From: Aromatoleum anaerobium
GTDB lineage: Bacteria > Pseudomonadota > Gammaproteobacteria > Burkholderiales > Rhodocyclaceae
Direction of reading: 5' to 3'
Assembly (NCBI RefSeq): GCF_012910705.2
Contig: NZ_WTVG02000040.1
Span: 1,054,001-1,118,000, forward strand
Length of the DNA stretch: 64,000 bases
The translations under genes were made by a program, and so were the position numbers. A model generated the notes under the pieces. The model worked only from the letters and a program-made list of their open reading frames with translations. It was not told the origin of the DNA and made no database searches. Positions 34,574-44,100 of this stretch are shown piece after piece (within the stretch, counting starts at the first letter, position 1; the number at the start of each line of letters is the position of its first letter).

Positions 34574-37354
34574 ATGACGCCTGAAATCAGGGCGCGCCAG
34601 CAGATCGACCGGAAGCTGGAGCAGGCCGGCTGGACGATCCAGGATCTGACGCACATCAATCTCGGCGCCGGCGCCGGCATCGCCGTGCGGGAATTTCCCA
34701 CCGACACCGGCCCGGCCGACTACGTCCTGTTCGTCGATCGGCAGGCGGTCGGCGTCATCGAGGCCAAGCGCGACGAATCGGGCGAGAACATCACGGTCGT
34801 GGAGAACCAGACCGCGCGCTACGCGAACGCGACGCTGAAATGGCGCGTGGAAACCAACGTGCTGCCGTTCCTGTTCGAGAGCACCGGCCAGATCGTCCGC
34901 TTCACCGACGGCCGTGACCCGGTCCCTCGCTCGCGCGAGCTGTTTCACTTCTTTCGGCCGGACCAGCTTGCACGATGGCTCGCCCAGCCCGACACGCTGC
35001 GCCGCCGGCTCGCCGAGCACATGCCGGCACTGCCGCAACGCAATCTGCGCAACTGTCAGATCGGCGCCGTCACCGGGCTCGAAAAATCCCTCGCCCTGAA
35101 CAAGCCCCGTGCCCTCGTGCATATGGCCACCGGCGCGGGGAAGACCTTCACCGCGATCACCGCCGTGTATCGCCTGCTGAAGTTCGGTGGCGCCAGGCGC
35201 ATCCTGTTCCTTGTCGATACACGCAACCTCGGCAAGCAGGCGCATCAGGAGTTCATGGCCTACACGCCGCCCGACGACGCGCGAAAATTCACCGAGCTGT
35301 ACAACGTGCAGCGGCTGGCCGGCAGCACGATCGACCCGCATTCGCAGGTCTGCATCAGCACGATTCAGCGCATGTATTCGGTGCTCTCGGGCGAGCCGAT
35401 CGACGAATCGGCGGAAGACGTATCGCTGAACGAAGTGCGCCAGACCGGCAACCAGGCCAAGCTCGTGCGCTACAACCCGGCGATTCCGGTCGAAAGTTTC
35501 GATTTCATCATCATCGATGAATGCCATCGTTCGATCTACAACCTGTGGAAACAGGTGCTCGACTACTTCGACGCCTTCCTGATCGGACTCACCGCGACGC
35601 CCGACAAGCGCACCTTCGGCTTTTTCCACGAGAACATCGTCGCCGAGTACACCTACGAGCAATCCGTCGCCGACGGGGTGAACGTCGGCTACGACGTCTA
35701 CGAGATCGAAACCGAGGTCACGCACAAAGGCGCCGAACTCAAGGCCCGCGAGTGGGTCGACCACCGCGATCGCCAGACGCGCCGGAAGCGCTGGGCCGAA
35801 ACCGAGGAAGACATGCCCTACACCGGCAAGGACCTCGACAAGTCGGTCGTCAATCCGAGCCAGATCCGCCAGGTCATCCAGGCGATGAAGACGGCGGTGG
35901 AAACGCAGATCTTCCCCACCCGCGAGGAAACGCCGAAGACGCTGATCTTCGCCAAGACCGACAGCCACGCCGACGACATCATCAACACCGTGCGCGAGGT
36001 CTACGGCCAGGGCAACGCCTTCTGCAAGAAGGTCACCTACAAGGCCGCCGAGGACCCGGACAGCGTTCTTTCGAGCTTTCGCAACGACTACAACCCGCGC
36101 ATCGCCGTCACCGTGGACATGATCGCCACCGGCACCGACGTCAAGCCGCTCGAAGTGCTGCTCTTCATGCGCGACGTGCGTTCGCGCGGTTACTACGAGC
36201 AGATGAAGGGCCGCGGCGTGCGCTCGCTCGGATTCGACGATCTCAAGCGCGTCAGCAACAGCGCCGACAGCGCCAAGGCGCGCTTCGTGCTGATCGACGC
36301 CGTCGGCGTCGAAAAATCGCTCAAGACCGACAGCCGGCCGCTGGAAAAGAAGCCCGGCGTGCCGCTCAAGGATCTGCTGCAGGGAGTCGCGATGGGACAC
36401 CGCGACGACGACACGGTGCTGAGCCTCGCGAACCGGCTGGTGCGCCTCGCCAAGCAGCTCGACGACAAAGCCAAAACGCGCGTGGAGAAGGTGTCCGGTG
36501 GCGTTCCGGTGGCCGAACTCGGCCGTGCGCTGATCGCGGCGCTGAACCCGGACCGGATCGTCGAGGCCGCGCTCGCCACGGCGAAAGCCCGCGGCATCAC
36601 CCGCGCCGAAGACACCCTCACGGCCGACGAGATCGCCGCCGCGCGCGCCGAACGCGTCGCGGCCGCCTGCGCGCCGTTCGACAAGCCGGAACTGCGCGAG
36701 GAAATCGAATCCGCCCGGCGCGAGCGCGAACAGCTGATCGACCACGTGAATATCGACGAGGTCAGCTTTTCCGGCTTCAGCGCGCAGGCCGAAACGCAGG
36801 CGCAGAAAACCATCCAGGCGTTCGCCGACTACATCGCACTGCACAAGGACGAGATCGGCGCATTGAGTTTCTTCTACCAGCAACCGTATCGGCGCCGCGA
36901 GCTCACCTTCGACATGATCGAAGATCTGCACGAGCGCCTGAGCCGCCCGCCGCTGATGCTGACCACCGAACGACTATGGAGCGCCTACGCCCGCGTGCAG
37001 GCCTCGCAGGTCAAGGCCACCACCGCCCGCCGCCAGCTCACCGACCTGATCGCGCTGGTGCGTTTCGCGCTCGGTCTCGACGCCGAACTCAAGCCTTTCA
37101 GCGAGCAGGTCGACCGCCGCTTCCAGGAATGGATCTTCCGCCACAACGCGCAGCGCGCGACCGCCTTCACGCCCGAGCAGACCGAATGGCTGCGGCTCAT
37201 CAAGGACCACATCGCGAGCAGCTGCAGCATCGCCCGCGACGACTTCGACTACGCCGGCTTCGCCGACCGCGGTGGCCTGCAGCGCGCCTGGGGCATGTTC
37301 GGCACGGAACTGGATGGGCTGATGAAGGAGATGAATGAGGAGTTGGTGGCGTGA
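34574..37354 (+). CDS. hsdR: Type I restriction enzyme, R subunit
   Basis: 926 residues. The N-terminal nuclease of the PD-(D/E)xK type reads GPADYVLFVDRQAVGVIEAK (Asp49, Glu63, Lys65). The helicase core has Walker A MATGAGKT (184-191), DECHRS near 314 and LIGLTATPDKRTFGFF soon after. The C terminus is the usual helical region that docks on the methylase. It cuts and translocates unmethylated DNA as part of an R2M2S complex. ATG 34574 follows GGGGGAGCA and is preferred to 34550. The stop overlaps the hsdS GTG by 4 nt. Confidence 0.96.
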   Translation: MTPEIRARQQIDRKLEQAGWTIQDLTHINLGAGAGIAVREFPTDTGPADYVLFVDRQAVGVIEAKRDESGENITVVENQTARYANATLKWRVETNVLPFLFESTGQIVRFTDGRDPVPRSRELFHFFRPDQLARWLAQPDTLRRRLAEHMPALPQRNLRNCQIGAVTGLEKSLALNKPRALVHMATGAGKTFTAITAVYRLLKFGGARRILFLVDTRNLGKQAHQEFMAYTPPDDARKFTELYNVQRLAGSTIDPHSQVCISTIQRMYSVLSGEPIDESAEDVSLNEVRQTGNQAKLVRYNPAIPVESFDFIIIDECHRSIYNLWKQVLDYFDAFLIGLTATPDKRTFGFFHENIVAEYTYEQSVADGVNVGYDVYEIETEVTHKGAELKAREWVDHRDRQTRRKRWAETEEDMPYTGKDLDKSVVNPSQIRQVIQAMKTAVETQIFPTREETPKTLIFAKTDSHADDIINTVREVYGQGNAFCKKVTYKAAEDPDSVLSSFRNDYNPRIAVTVDMIATGTDVKPLEVLLFMRDVRSRGYYEQMKGRGVRSLGFDDLKRVSNSADSAKARFVLIDAVGVEKSLKTDSRPLEKKPGVPLKDLLQGVAMGHRDDDTVLSLANRLVRLAKQLDDKAKTRVEKVSGGVPVAELGRALIAALNPDRIVEAALATAKARGITRAEDTLTADEIAAARAERVAAACAPFDKPELREEIESARREREQLIDHVNIDEVSFSGFSAQAETQAQKTIQAFADYIALHKDEIGALSFFYQQPYRRRELTFDMIEDLHERLSRPPLMLTTERLWSAYARVQASQVKATTARRQLTDLIALVRFALGLDAELKPFSEQVDRRFQEWIFRHNAQRATAFTPEQTEWLRLIKDHIASSCSIARDDFDYAGFADRGGLQRAWGMFGTELDGLMKEMNEELVA

Positions 37355-38904
37355 GCCGCAGCGAACTGCTACCCGCTGGATGGGCTATTTCGACCCTCGA
37401 TGACGTCGCGAAATCAGCGGGAGGAAGCACACCGTCTAAAGCGGACCACTCATATTGGTTGAACGGCAGCATCCCGTGGGTATCGCCAAAGGACATGAAG
37501 GTGTTCGCTCTGCAGACCGCGGAGGATACCATCACCGAGAAGGCTCTCGAACGGCTGACGGTGATCCCGCCGGAAAGTGTCCTCGTCGTCGTCCGGTCCG
37601 GAATCCTTTCCCGGACGCTTCCCGTCGCGCTAAACAGTATGGCTGTGACCATCAATCAAGACATGCGCGCATTTATTCCTGAAGTGGATATCTCCGCGCG
37701 TTACCTGGCATGGCATCTGATCGCTAACGAACGGGACATCTTGGCGGCCTGCTCGAAGCATGGCACCACAGTGGCGAGTATCGAAGGCCCGGCGTTGGCT
37801 CGCTTTCCCTTACGCATCGCACCTGCTGCCGAACAAACCCGCATCGTCGAAAAACTCGAGGAACTCCTCTCCGACCTCGACGCCGCGGTCGCCGAACTGA
37901 AGGCCGCGCAGAAAAAACTCGCGCAGTACCGCCAGTCATTGTTGAAAGCCGCGGTCGAAGGCAAGCTCACCGCCGCGTGGCGGGTGGAACGCGCGCAGCG
38001 CGGGGACGCGACCGAAACCGGCGCGCAACTGCTCGCCCGCATCCTCACGGAGCGCCGCACGCGCTGGGAAGCCAGACAGCGGGCGAAATTCGACGAGCAA
38101 GGCAAGGCTCCGCCCAAGGGCTGGCAGGACAAATACCCCGAGCCGGTGGCGCCGGATATCCAAGACTTGCCGGACCTGCCGGAAGGGTGGGTGTGGGCGA
38201 CGGTGGATCAACTATCACCTGACGATCTCGCAAATGGCCGTTCCGTCCCCAGCGCGACGGTTGGCGCGAAAGTGCTTCGGTTAACCGCTGTCAAGGACGG
38301 CTGTATCGACTTGAATGAATACAAGACCGGCGACTGGTCTGATGAGGAAGCAAAGCCATTTGCCGTGGTCGATGGCGATCTGCTGATTGTTCGCGGCAAC
38401 GGCTCTCTTTCTTTGGTCGGCCGTGCCGGCTTGGTGACTAACGCGGCTGAGCAGGTGGCTTATCCCGACACGATGATTCGGCTCCGCGTGCTGAACTCGA
38501 TCATTCGACCTGAGTGGGTAGCACTGCTGTGGGATGCATCCTTCACGCGGTCGCACATTGAGCGGCGAGCACGAACGTCTGCCGGCATCTACAAGATCTC
38601 GCAGCCAGATATCTTGTCGGTCGTGATACCTGTACCCCCACTGGAAGAGCAGTCTCAAATCCTGTTCATATTCGAACGAGCAGGCAAAGAGATGCATTCG
38701 GTCGCAGCGATGTTGGATCAGGCCCTCAAACAATCCGCCGCCCAACGCCAGAACATCCTGCGCGCCGCCTTCTCCGGCCAGCTGGTGCCGCAAGACTCCG
38801 ACGACGAACCGGCCAGCGTGCTGCTGGAACGCATCCGCGCCGAGCGGGCGGAACAGGCGGCGGTGAAGAAACCCCGCAGCCGGCGCGCTAGGGAGACGGC
38901 ATGA
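37351..38904 (+). CDS. hsdS: Type I restriction enzyme, specificity subunit
   Basis: 517 residues, GTG start within GTGA at the hsdR stop and behind GAGGAG. Two target recognition domains (about residues 1-155 and 275-435) each end in a conserved helix: IEKLEELLSDLDAAVAE-like at about 165-200 and a second with AMLDQALKQSAAQRQNIL at about 450-470. The central spacer carries charged sequence with GKAPPKGWQDKYPEP. The two domains read a bipartite DNA target that cannot be predicted here. It overlaps the next gene by ATGA. Confidence 0.95.
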   Translation: MSRSELLPAGWAISTLDDVAKSAGGSTPSKADHSYWLNGSIPWVSPKDMKVFALQTAEDTITEKALERLTVIPPESVLVVVRSGILSRTLPVALNSMAVTINQDMRAFIPEVDISARYLAWHLIANERDILAACSKHGTTVASIEGPALARFPLRIAPAAEQTRIVEKLEELLSDLDAAVAELKAAQKKLAQYRQSLLKAAVEGKLTAAWRVERAQRGDATETGAQLLARILTERRTRWEARQRAKFDEQGKAPPKGWQDKYPEPVAPDIQDLPDLPEGWVWATVDQLSPDDLANGRSVPSATVGAKVLRLTAVKDGCIDLNEYKTGDWSDEEAKPFAVVDGDLLIVRGNGSLSLVGRAGLVTNAAEQVAYPDTMIRLRVLNSIIRPEWVALLWDASFTRSHIERRARTSAGIYKISQPDILSVVIPVPPLEEQSQILFIFERAGKEMHSVAAMLDQALKQSAAQRQNILRAAFSGQLVPQDSDDEPASVLLERIRAERAEQAAVKKPRSRRARETA

Positions 38905-40844
38905 GCGAGCGATTGAGCAGCCTCGATCTGGCCGGGCTTTCGGAGTCGGTCGACCTCGAATGCAAGGCCGCCCAAGGGCGCGATGGGCGAGGCGAGTTGC
39001 CGGAGGATTTCTGGAAGAGCTACAGCGCCATGGCCAACACCGATGGCGGGGTGATCCTGCTCGGTGTGCAGGAAAAGCCGCGCGGCCGCTTTCGGGCGCT
39101 CGGCCTTGCCGAGGTGGAGCGGGTGCGCAAGGCGCTGTGGGATAACCTGCATAACCGCAAGCAGATCAGCGCCAACCTGTTGAGCGAGCAGGACGTCGAA
39201 CCCATTGCGGTGGATGACAAGACCGTGCTGCGCATTCGGGTGCCGCGCGCCCCGCGTCAGGTCCGGCCGGTTCATCTGGGCAGCAACCCCTTTGGCGGCA
39301 CCTACCTGCGCCGCTACGAAGGCGATTACGCAGCCGACGACGAAGCCGTGCGCCGCCTGATGGCAGAACGCGTCGAGGATTCGCGCGACGAGCGGGTGCT
39401 CAAGGGCTTCGACTTCGGCGATCTCGACATGGAGTCGGTAGCGGCCTACCGCAACCGCTTCGCGGCGGTAAAGCCGGGGCACGTATGGACCGACCTTCCG
39501 CTGCCTGAGTTTCTGGAACGTATCGGTGCCTGGGGCAAGAACCGCGAGGAAGGCCTCAGCGCACTGCGCCTGGCCGGCCTGCTGATGTTCGGCCGTGCCG
39601 AGGTGATCCGCGATGCTCTGCCGCACTACATGGTCGACTATCAGGAGCGGCCGGAGGCCCGTGCCGAGAAACGCTGGATTGACCGCCTGGTGCCCGACGG
39701 CAGCTGGTCGGGCAACGTGTACGACTTCTTCCGCAAGGTTTACCAGAAGCTGACGGCCGACCTGAAAGTGCCTTTCCAGTTGCATGCCGGGCAGCGTATC
39801 GAAGACACGCCGGTGCATGAGGCGCTGCGCGAAGCCTTGGTCAATACGCTGATCCACGCCGATTTTTCGGGGCGCGTTTCGGTGCTGGTGGTCAAGCGCC
39901 CGGACATGTTCGGCTTCCGCAACCCGGGACGCATGCGCATTCCGCCCGAGCTGGCGATCCACGGCGGCAACAGCGATTGCCGTAACCGGCGGCTCCAGAC
40001 CATGTTCCAGCTGGTGGGGTATGGTGACCATGCCGGCTCGGGGCTGCCGAAGATCTACAGGAACTGGGCGGGGCAACATTGGCGCCGGCCAGTCCTCTAT
40101 GAAATGCCCGAGCCGGAACAGACGCTGATGGAATTGCGCATGAGCAGTCTGGTGCCGGAGCGGGCAGTCGCCGAATTGACGGCACAACTTGGTTCGCGGG
40201 TCGCTGCCTTGCCCGAAACCGCGCGACTCGCGCTGATTACCGCGCAGGTGGAAGGTTCGGTCAGCCATGACCGGCTCAAGCAGATCACGACCGATCACCC
40301 GGCCGATTTGACCAAGCTGCTGGGGCAATTGGTGCGTGACGGCCTGCTGATCCCGGACGGTGCAGGGCGCGGCATGGTCTACTTCCTGCCCTGGCAGCGC
40401 CAGACCGTGGGGGCGGCCTTTGATGCGGCGGACTTCGGAAATCGGGGGCTTGGGGCCAAACCACCGGAGCTCGACGCCAAACCACCGGAGCTCGACGCCA
40501 AACCACCGGAGCTCGACGCCAAACCACCGGAGCTTGTGACCTATCACGACTGGAGCGCCATTCCGGCCCAGTTGCAGGAAGAGTTGCTGGCACTGGCCGC
40601 GCCAGTTGCGCGGCGGCGGAAGGCGAGTCCCGATGTCCTGCGCGCCACAATCCAGGCGCTGTGCACCAGGCGCTTCCTTGGACTACGGGTCTTGGCCCAC
40701 GTCCTGCAGCGCGACCTCGACGACCTGCGCAAGCGGACGCTGACGCCCATGGTTCAGGAAGGTGCATTGCTTCCCGCTTTCGCCTCGACTCGCGATCCGC
40801 GGCAGGCGTACATCGCTCCCATGACAGAAAACGAATCGAAATGA
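38901..40844 (+). CDS. AlbA_2 (Schlafen-like) and HATPase domain protein in RM operon
   Basis: 647 residues, placed between hsdS and hsdM with ATGA overlaps at both ends. The N terminus resembles the AlbA_2/Schlafen-like domain (SVDLECKAAQ...YSAMANTDGGVILLGVQE). Residues about 300-410 look like the HATPase_c_4 domain (HEALREALVNTLIHADFSG, GYGDHAGSGLPKI). A winged-helix-like region follows, then four AKPPELD repeats (about residues 519-546), then a final DNA-binding-like helix region. It has no nuclease or methylase motif. Restriction-linked genes with such domains are known in type I loci, but their role is unclear; control or an added defence function is possible. Confidence 0.8.
   Translation: MSERLSSLDLAGLSESVDLECKAAQGRDGRGELPEDFWKSYSAMANTDGGVILLGVQEKPRGRFRALGLAEVERVRKALWDNLHNRKQISANLLSEQDVEPIAVDDKTVLRIRVPRAPRQVRPVHLGSNPFGGTYLRRYEGDYAADDEAVRRLMAERVEDSRDERVLKGFDFGDLDMESVAAYRNRFAAVKPGHVWTDLPLPEFLERIGAWGKNREEGLSALRLAGLLMFGRAEVIRDALPHYMVDYQERPEARAEKRWIDRLVPDGSWSGNVYDFFRKVYQKLTADLKVPFQLHAGQRIEDTPVHEALREALVNTLIHADFSGRVSVLVVKRPDMFGFRNPGRMRIPPELAIHGGNSDCRNRRLQTMFQLVGYGDHAGSGLPKIYRNWAGQHWRRPVLYEMPEPEQTLMELRMSSLVPERAVAELTAQLGSRVAALPETARLALITAQVEGSVSHDRLKQITTDHPADLTKLLGQLVRDGLLIPDGAGRGMVYFLPWQRQTVGAAFDAADFGNRGLGAKPPELDAKPPELDAKPPELDAKPPELVTYHDWSAIPAQLQEELLALAAPVARRRKASPDVLRATIQALCTRRFLGLRVLAHVLQRDLDDLRKRTLTPMVQEGALLPAFASTRDPRQAYIAPMTENESK
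40455..40538 (+). repeat. Four tandem 21-bp repeats inside the AlbA_2 gene
   Basis: Units at 40455-40475, 40476-40496, 40497-40517 and 40518-40538, three nearly identical and the last diverged at its end. Each unit encodes seven residues (AKPPELD). Because 21 is divisible by three, gain or loss of units changes linker length without breaking the frame. Confidence 0.95.
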
Positions 40845-42301
40845 ACACCTCCGCTCTCGTCCAGAAAGTCTGGAACTTCTGCCACACGCTGCGTGACGAC
40901 GGCGTCGGCTACGGCGACTATCTCGAGCAGCTCACCTATCTGCTGTTCCTGAAGATGGCGCATGAATACGCGCAGGAACCGTACAGGCGCGACACGCACA
41001 TCCCGGCGGGCTACGACTGGGCGGCGCTGCGCAGCCGGGTCGGCGAGCCGCTGGAAGCGCAATACCTGGCAACGCTGCACCGCCTCGGTGGCGAGCCCGG
41101 CATGCTGGGCGCGATCTTCTTCAAGGCGCAGAACAAGATCCAGGACCCGGCGAAGCTCTCCCGCCTGGTGCAGATGATCGATGCGGAAAGCTGGGTCGGC
41201 ATGGACACCGACACGAAAGGAGACCTGTACGAAGGGCTGCTGCAGAAGAACGCCGAAGACACGAAAAGCGGCGCCGGCCAGTATTTCACGCCGCGCGCGC
41301 TGATTCAGGCGATGGTCGAGTGCGTCCGCCCCGAACCGATGAAATCGATTGCCGATCCGGCTTGCGGCACCGGCGGATTCTTTCTCGGCGCCTACAACTG
41401 GCTGACGCGGCCGGGCCGGACGCTGGACAGGCGGCAGAAGGAGTTCCTGCGCCACAGCACCTTCCACGGCAACGAGATCGTGCCGAACGCCCGTCGCATG
41501 TGCCTGATGAACCTGTTCCTGCACAACATCGGCGAACTGGACGGCGAGCCGGCGGTGGAGCGATCCGATGCGTTGATCGCCGATGCCGGCAAGCGCTTCG
41601 ACTACGTGCTCGCCAATCCGCCCTTCGGCAAGAAAAGCAGCATGACGATCACCAACGAGGAAGGCGAGGAGGACCGTGACGCGCTGACCTACGAGCGGCA
41701 GGATTTCTGGGAAACCACGTCGAACAAGCAGCTCAACTTCCTGCAGCACATCGTCACGATCCTGAAGGACAGCGGCCTGGCGGCGGTCGTGCTGCCGGAC
41801 AACGTGCTGTTCGAAGGGGGCGCGGGCGAGAAGATCCGCAGGAAGCTGCTGGAGAACTGCGACGTGCATACGCTGCTGCGCCTGCCGACCGGGATCTTCT
41901 ACGCGCAGGGCGTGAAGGCGAACGTACTGTTCTTCGATGCCCGGCCAAAAGACGGCGCGGTGCACACGAAAGGCGTGTGGATCTACGACCTGCGCACCAA
42001 CAAGCATTTCACGCTGAAGACCAGGACGCTGAAGCTCGATGATCTGCGCGACTTCATCACCTGCTATCACCCCGAAAACCGCCACGAGCGCAAGGAAACA
42101 GAGCGCTTCAGGTACTTCGGTTACGAGGAGCTGGTCGCGCGCGACAAGGCCAGTCTCGACATCTTCTGGCTGAAGGACGACAGCCTCGACAATCTCGACG
42201 ATCTGCCGGCGCCGGAAGTCTTGCAGCAGGAGATCATCGAACACCTGGAAGCGGCGCTGAGCGCCTTCCGCGATGTGGCCGCAGGACTGCGCAGCCATTG
42301 A
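40841..42301 (+). CDS. hsdM: Type I restriction enzyme, methylase subunit
   Basis: 486 residues, N6-adenine methyltransferase of the type I complex. The N-terminal helical domain is followed by motif I PACGTGGFF near residues 172-180 and catalytic motif IV NPPFG near 257-261; the upstream SGAGQYFTPRALI is the usual type I signature. The C-terminal helices dock with HsdS. ATG 40841 overlaps the stop of the previous gene (ATGA), so although the frame is open to 40661 the start is firm. It is the last gene of the four-gene operon. Confidence 0.96.
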   Translation: MNTSALVQKVWNFCHTLRDDGVGYGDYLEQLTYLLFLKMAHEYAQEPYRRDTHIPAGYDWAALRSRVGEPLEAQYLATLHRLGGEPGMLGAIFFKAQNKIQDPAKLSRLVQMIDAESWVGMDTDTKGDLYEGLLQKNAEDTKSGAGQYFTPRALIQAMVECVRPEPMKSIADPACGTGGFFLGAYNWLTRPGRTLDRRQKEFLRHSTFHGNEIVPNARRMCLMNLFLHNIGELDGEPAVERSDALIADAGKRFDYVLANPPFGKKSSMTITNEEGEEDRDALTYERQDFWETTSNKQLNFLQHIVTILKDSGLAAVVLPDNVLFEGGAGEKIRRKLLENCDVHTLLRLPTGIFYAQGVKANVLFFDARPKDGAVHTKGVWIYDLRTNKHFTLKTRTLKLDDLRDFITCYHPENRHERKETERFRYFGYEELVARDKASLDIFWLKDDSLDNLDDLPAPEVLQQEIIEHLEAALSAFRDVAAGLRSH

Positions 42302-42614
42302 ACGCTCGGCGCCGGCGAGAGCCGATGCCGCACTGCAAGAACCCGACATGCAACGATTTGGCCGAATTCCGGCGTTGAACGAAAGTATCTTTCCCGCCGC
42401 CCCCCGGCCACGGGCAAGATCGAAATATTTTTTCCCCCTTGCCTGATTAGCATTTCCGCTCCTCATCCGCCGGCCACGACGGCGATGAATACAACAATGC
42501 GAGGTGGAGACGCTTCATCGTGGGCAGGCGAACGTCGCGGCCACCGCCGCGTCGAACGTGCTGCATGATCTCCCCTTGACCGTGTGCCCACGAGGCCAAC
42601 CGGAGGAGACATTC
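42302..42614. other. Intergenic region after hsdM with candidate operator
   Basis: Mostly featureless spacer between the restriction operon and the transporter leader. An AT-rich 15-mer CGAAATATTTTTTCC at 42421-42435 matches 12 of 15 positions of the palindrome at 34370 and could be a regulator site or promoter element for the transporter. No clear terminator for hsdM was found. Confidence 0.4.
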
Positions 42615-42677
42615 ATGCGATTTTCTGTCCGATTTCCCGCCCCTGCAGCCTGCGTTGCCGTCCGTGGAGGATGTTGA
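42615..42677 (+). CDS. Possible 20-residue leader ORF of the transporter gene
   Basis: ATG behind a strong GGAGGAGA site encodes MRFSVRFPAPAACVAVRGGC and stops one nucleotide before the transporter ATG. The arrangement suggests translational coupling or a leader peptide. It has two Phe codons but no run of a single amino acid, so attenuation is not evident. Confidence 0.35.
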   Translation: MRFSVRFPAPAACVAVRGGC

Positions 42678-42678
42678 C

Positions 42679-44058
42679 ATGGCTGCGATCGAAACCACGC
42701 ACGGAGCACTCGCGATGGACGCGACGAAGGTGCACGACCACTGGTCCTCGCGGCTCGGCTTCATCATCGCCGCGGTCGGCTCCGCCGTCGGACTCGGCAA
42801 CATATGGAAATTCCCGTACATGGTGGGCCAGAGCGGCGGCGCGGCGTTCGTCCTCGTCTATCTCGGCTGCATCGCGCTGATCGGCCTGCCGATCATCATC
42901 GCCGAGTGGCTGATCGGACGGCGCGGCCAGAAGAACCCGGTCAACACCATGGCCGAACTGGCGAAAAAGAATGGCCGCGGACGCGGCTGGATGCTGGTCG
43001 GCGCGGGCGGCACGCTCGCCGCGTTCCTGATCCTGTCGTTCTACAGCGTGATTGGCGGCTGGGCGCTGTCGTACCTCGCCGAAGCGGGCGCCGGCAGCTT
43101 CTCCGGCATCGGGAAGGACGCGGCCGCGGCGCTGTTCTCGGGCCTGCTCGCGAGTCCCGCCCGGCTCCTCGCGTGGCATTCGGTGTTCATGTTGCTGACG
43201 GTCGGCGTCGTCGCGATGGGCGTGTCGGGCGGGCTCGAGCGCGCAACGAAGCTGCTGATGCCCGCGCTCGGCGTGATCCTGCTCGGCATGGTCGGTTATG
43301 GCATGACGACCGGCAGTTTTGGCGCCGCGGTCGATTACCTGTTCACGCCGGACTGGAGCAAGCTCGACAGCACCGTCGTGCTCGCGGCACTCGGCCACGC
43401 GTTCTTCACGCTGTCGCTCGGCATGGGCGTGATGATCGCGTACGGGTCTTATCTCGGCCAGGACATCAACCTGGTCCGCGCCGCAGGCACCGTCGCAGTG
43501 GCGGACACGACGATCGCGCTGTGCGCGGGTCTCGCGATCTTCCCGATCGTGTTCGCGAACGGACTCGACCCGGCATCCGGCCCCGGCCTCGTATTCGTCA
43601 CGCTGCCGCTCGCGTTCGGCAAGATCGCCGGCGGGCTCGTGCTAGGGGTGCTGTTCTTCGCATTGCTGATCTTCGCCGCGCTGACCTCGTCGATCTCGCT
43701 GCTCGAGCCGGTCGTCGAACTGCTCGAGGAGCGCACACCGATGGGCCGCGTCGCCTCGACCGTCGTCGCTGGCGTCGCGACCTGGGCGCTCGGCGTCGCC
43801 GCGCTGCTGTCGTTCAACGCGTGGAGCGAGGTGCTGATTTTCGGCCAGAACATCTTCGACCTGCTCGACAAACTGACCAGCAAGTTCCTGCTGCCGGCCT
43901 GCGGCCTCGGCGCGATCGTGTTCGTCGCGTGGTTCCTCGACCGCGAAGGCGTGCGCCAGGATCTGGGGCTCGGCCGCGCCGGGTTCAGCGTGTGGAATGT
44001 GCTGGCGCGTTATGTCGCGCCGGCCGGCGTCATCGCGGTGTTCTGGCACAGCCTCTGA
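42679..44058 (+). CDS. Sodium-dependent amino acid transporter (NSS/SNF family)
   Basis: 459 residues with eleven or twelve membrane helices. The hallmark helix 1 reads LGFIIAAVGSAVGLGNIWKFPYM, with the unwound GLGNIW sodium and substrate site; FFTLSLGMGVMIAYGSYL is helix 6. Bacterial relatives (LeuT, TnaT, MhsT) take up leucine, tryptophan or tyrosine with sodium. The ATG at 42679 follows GGAGG. With a convergent Lrp-type gene next door and an aryl/branched-chain oxidation operon on the other side of the restriction genes, import of aromatic or branched amino acids for catabolism is the likely job. Confidence 0.92.
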   Translation: MAAIETTHGALAMDATKVHDHWSSRLGFIIAAVGSAVGLGNIWKFPYMVGQSGGAAFVLVYLGCIALIGLPIIIAEWLIGRRGQKNPVNTMAELAKKNGRGRGWMLVGAGGTLAAFLILSFYSVIGGWALSYLAEAGAGSFSGIGKDAAAALFSGLLASPARLLAWHSVFMLLTVGVVAMGVSGGLERATKLLMPALGVILLGMVGYGMTTGSFGAAVDYLFTPDWSKLDSTVVLAALGHAFFTLSLGMGVMIAYGSYLGQDINLVRAAGTVAVADTTIALCAGLAIFPIVFANGLDPASGPGLVFVTLPLAFGKIAGGLVLGVLFFALLIFAALTSSISLLEPVVELLEERTPMGRVASTVVAGVATWALGVAALLSFNAWSEVLIFGQNIFDLLDKLTSKFLLPACGLGAIVFVAWFLDREGVRQDLGLGRAGFSVWNVLARYVAPAGVIAVFWHSL

Positions 44059-44075
44059 CGCGTGTCGCGCAAAAT

Positions 44076-44100
44076 GGCCCTGTCTCAAAGCGGCAGGGCC
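44076..44100. terminator. Bidirectional terminator between transporter and Lrp gene
   Basis: A 7-bp stem GGCCCTG/CAGGGCC with an 11-nt loop. It is followed by GTTTCGTT on the plus strand and ATTTT on the minus strand, so it can end both convergent transcripts. The Lrp gene's stop codon lies in the loop. Confidence 0.7.

Noticed and set aside
34514-36931. 805-codon frame opposite hsdR
   Set aside because: HsdR motifs, its ribosome site and the GTGA overlap fix the plus strand as coding; the antisense frame shows no domain.
40455-40538. Repeats as a CRISPR array
   Set aside because: Units are directly adjacent with no spacers, lie inside a coding frame and encode a seven-residue peptide repeat.
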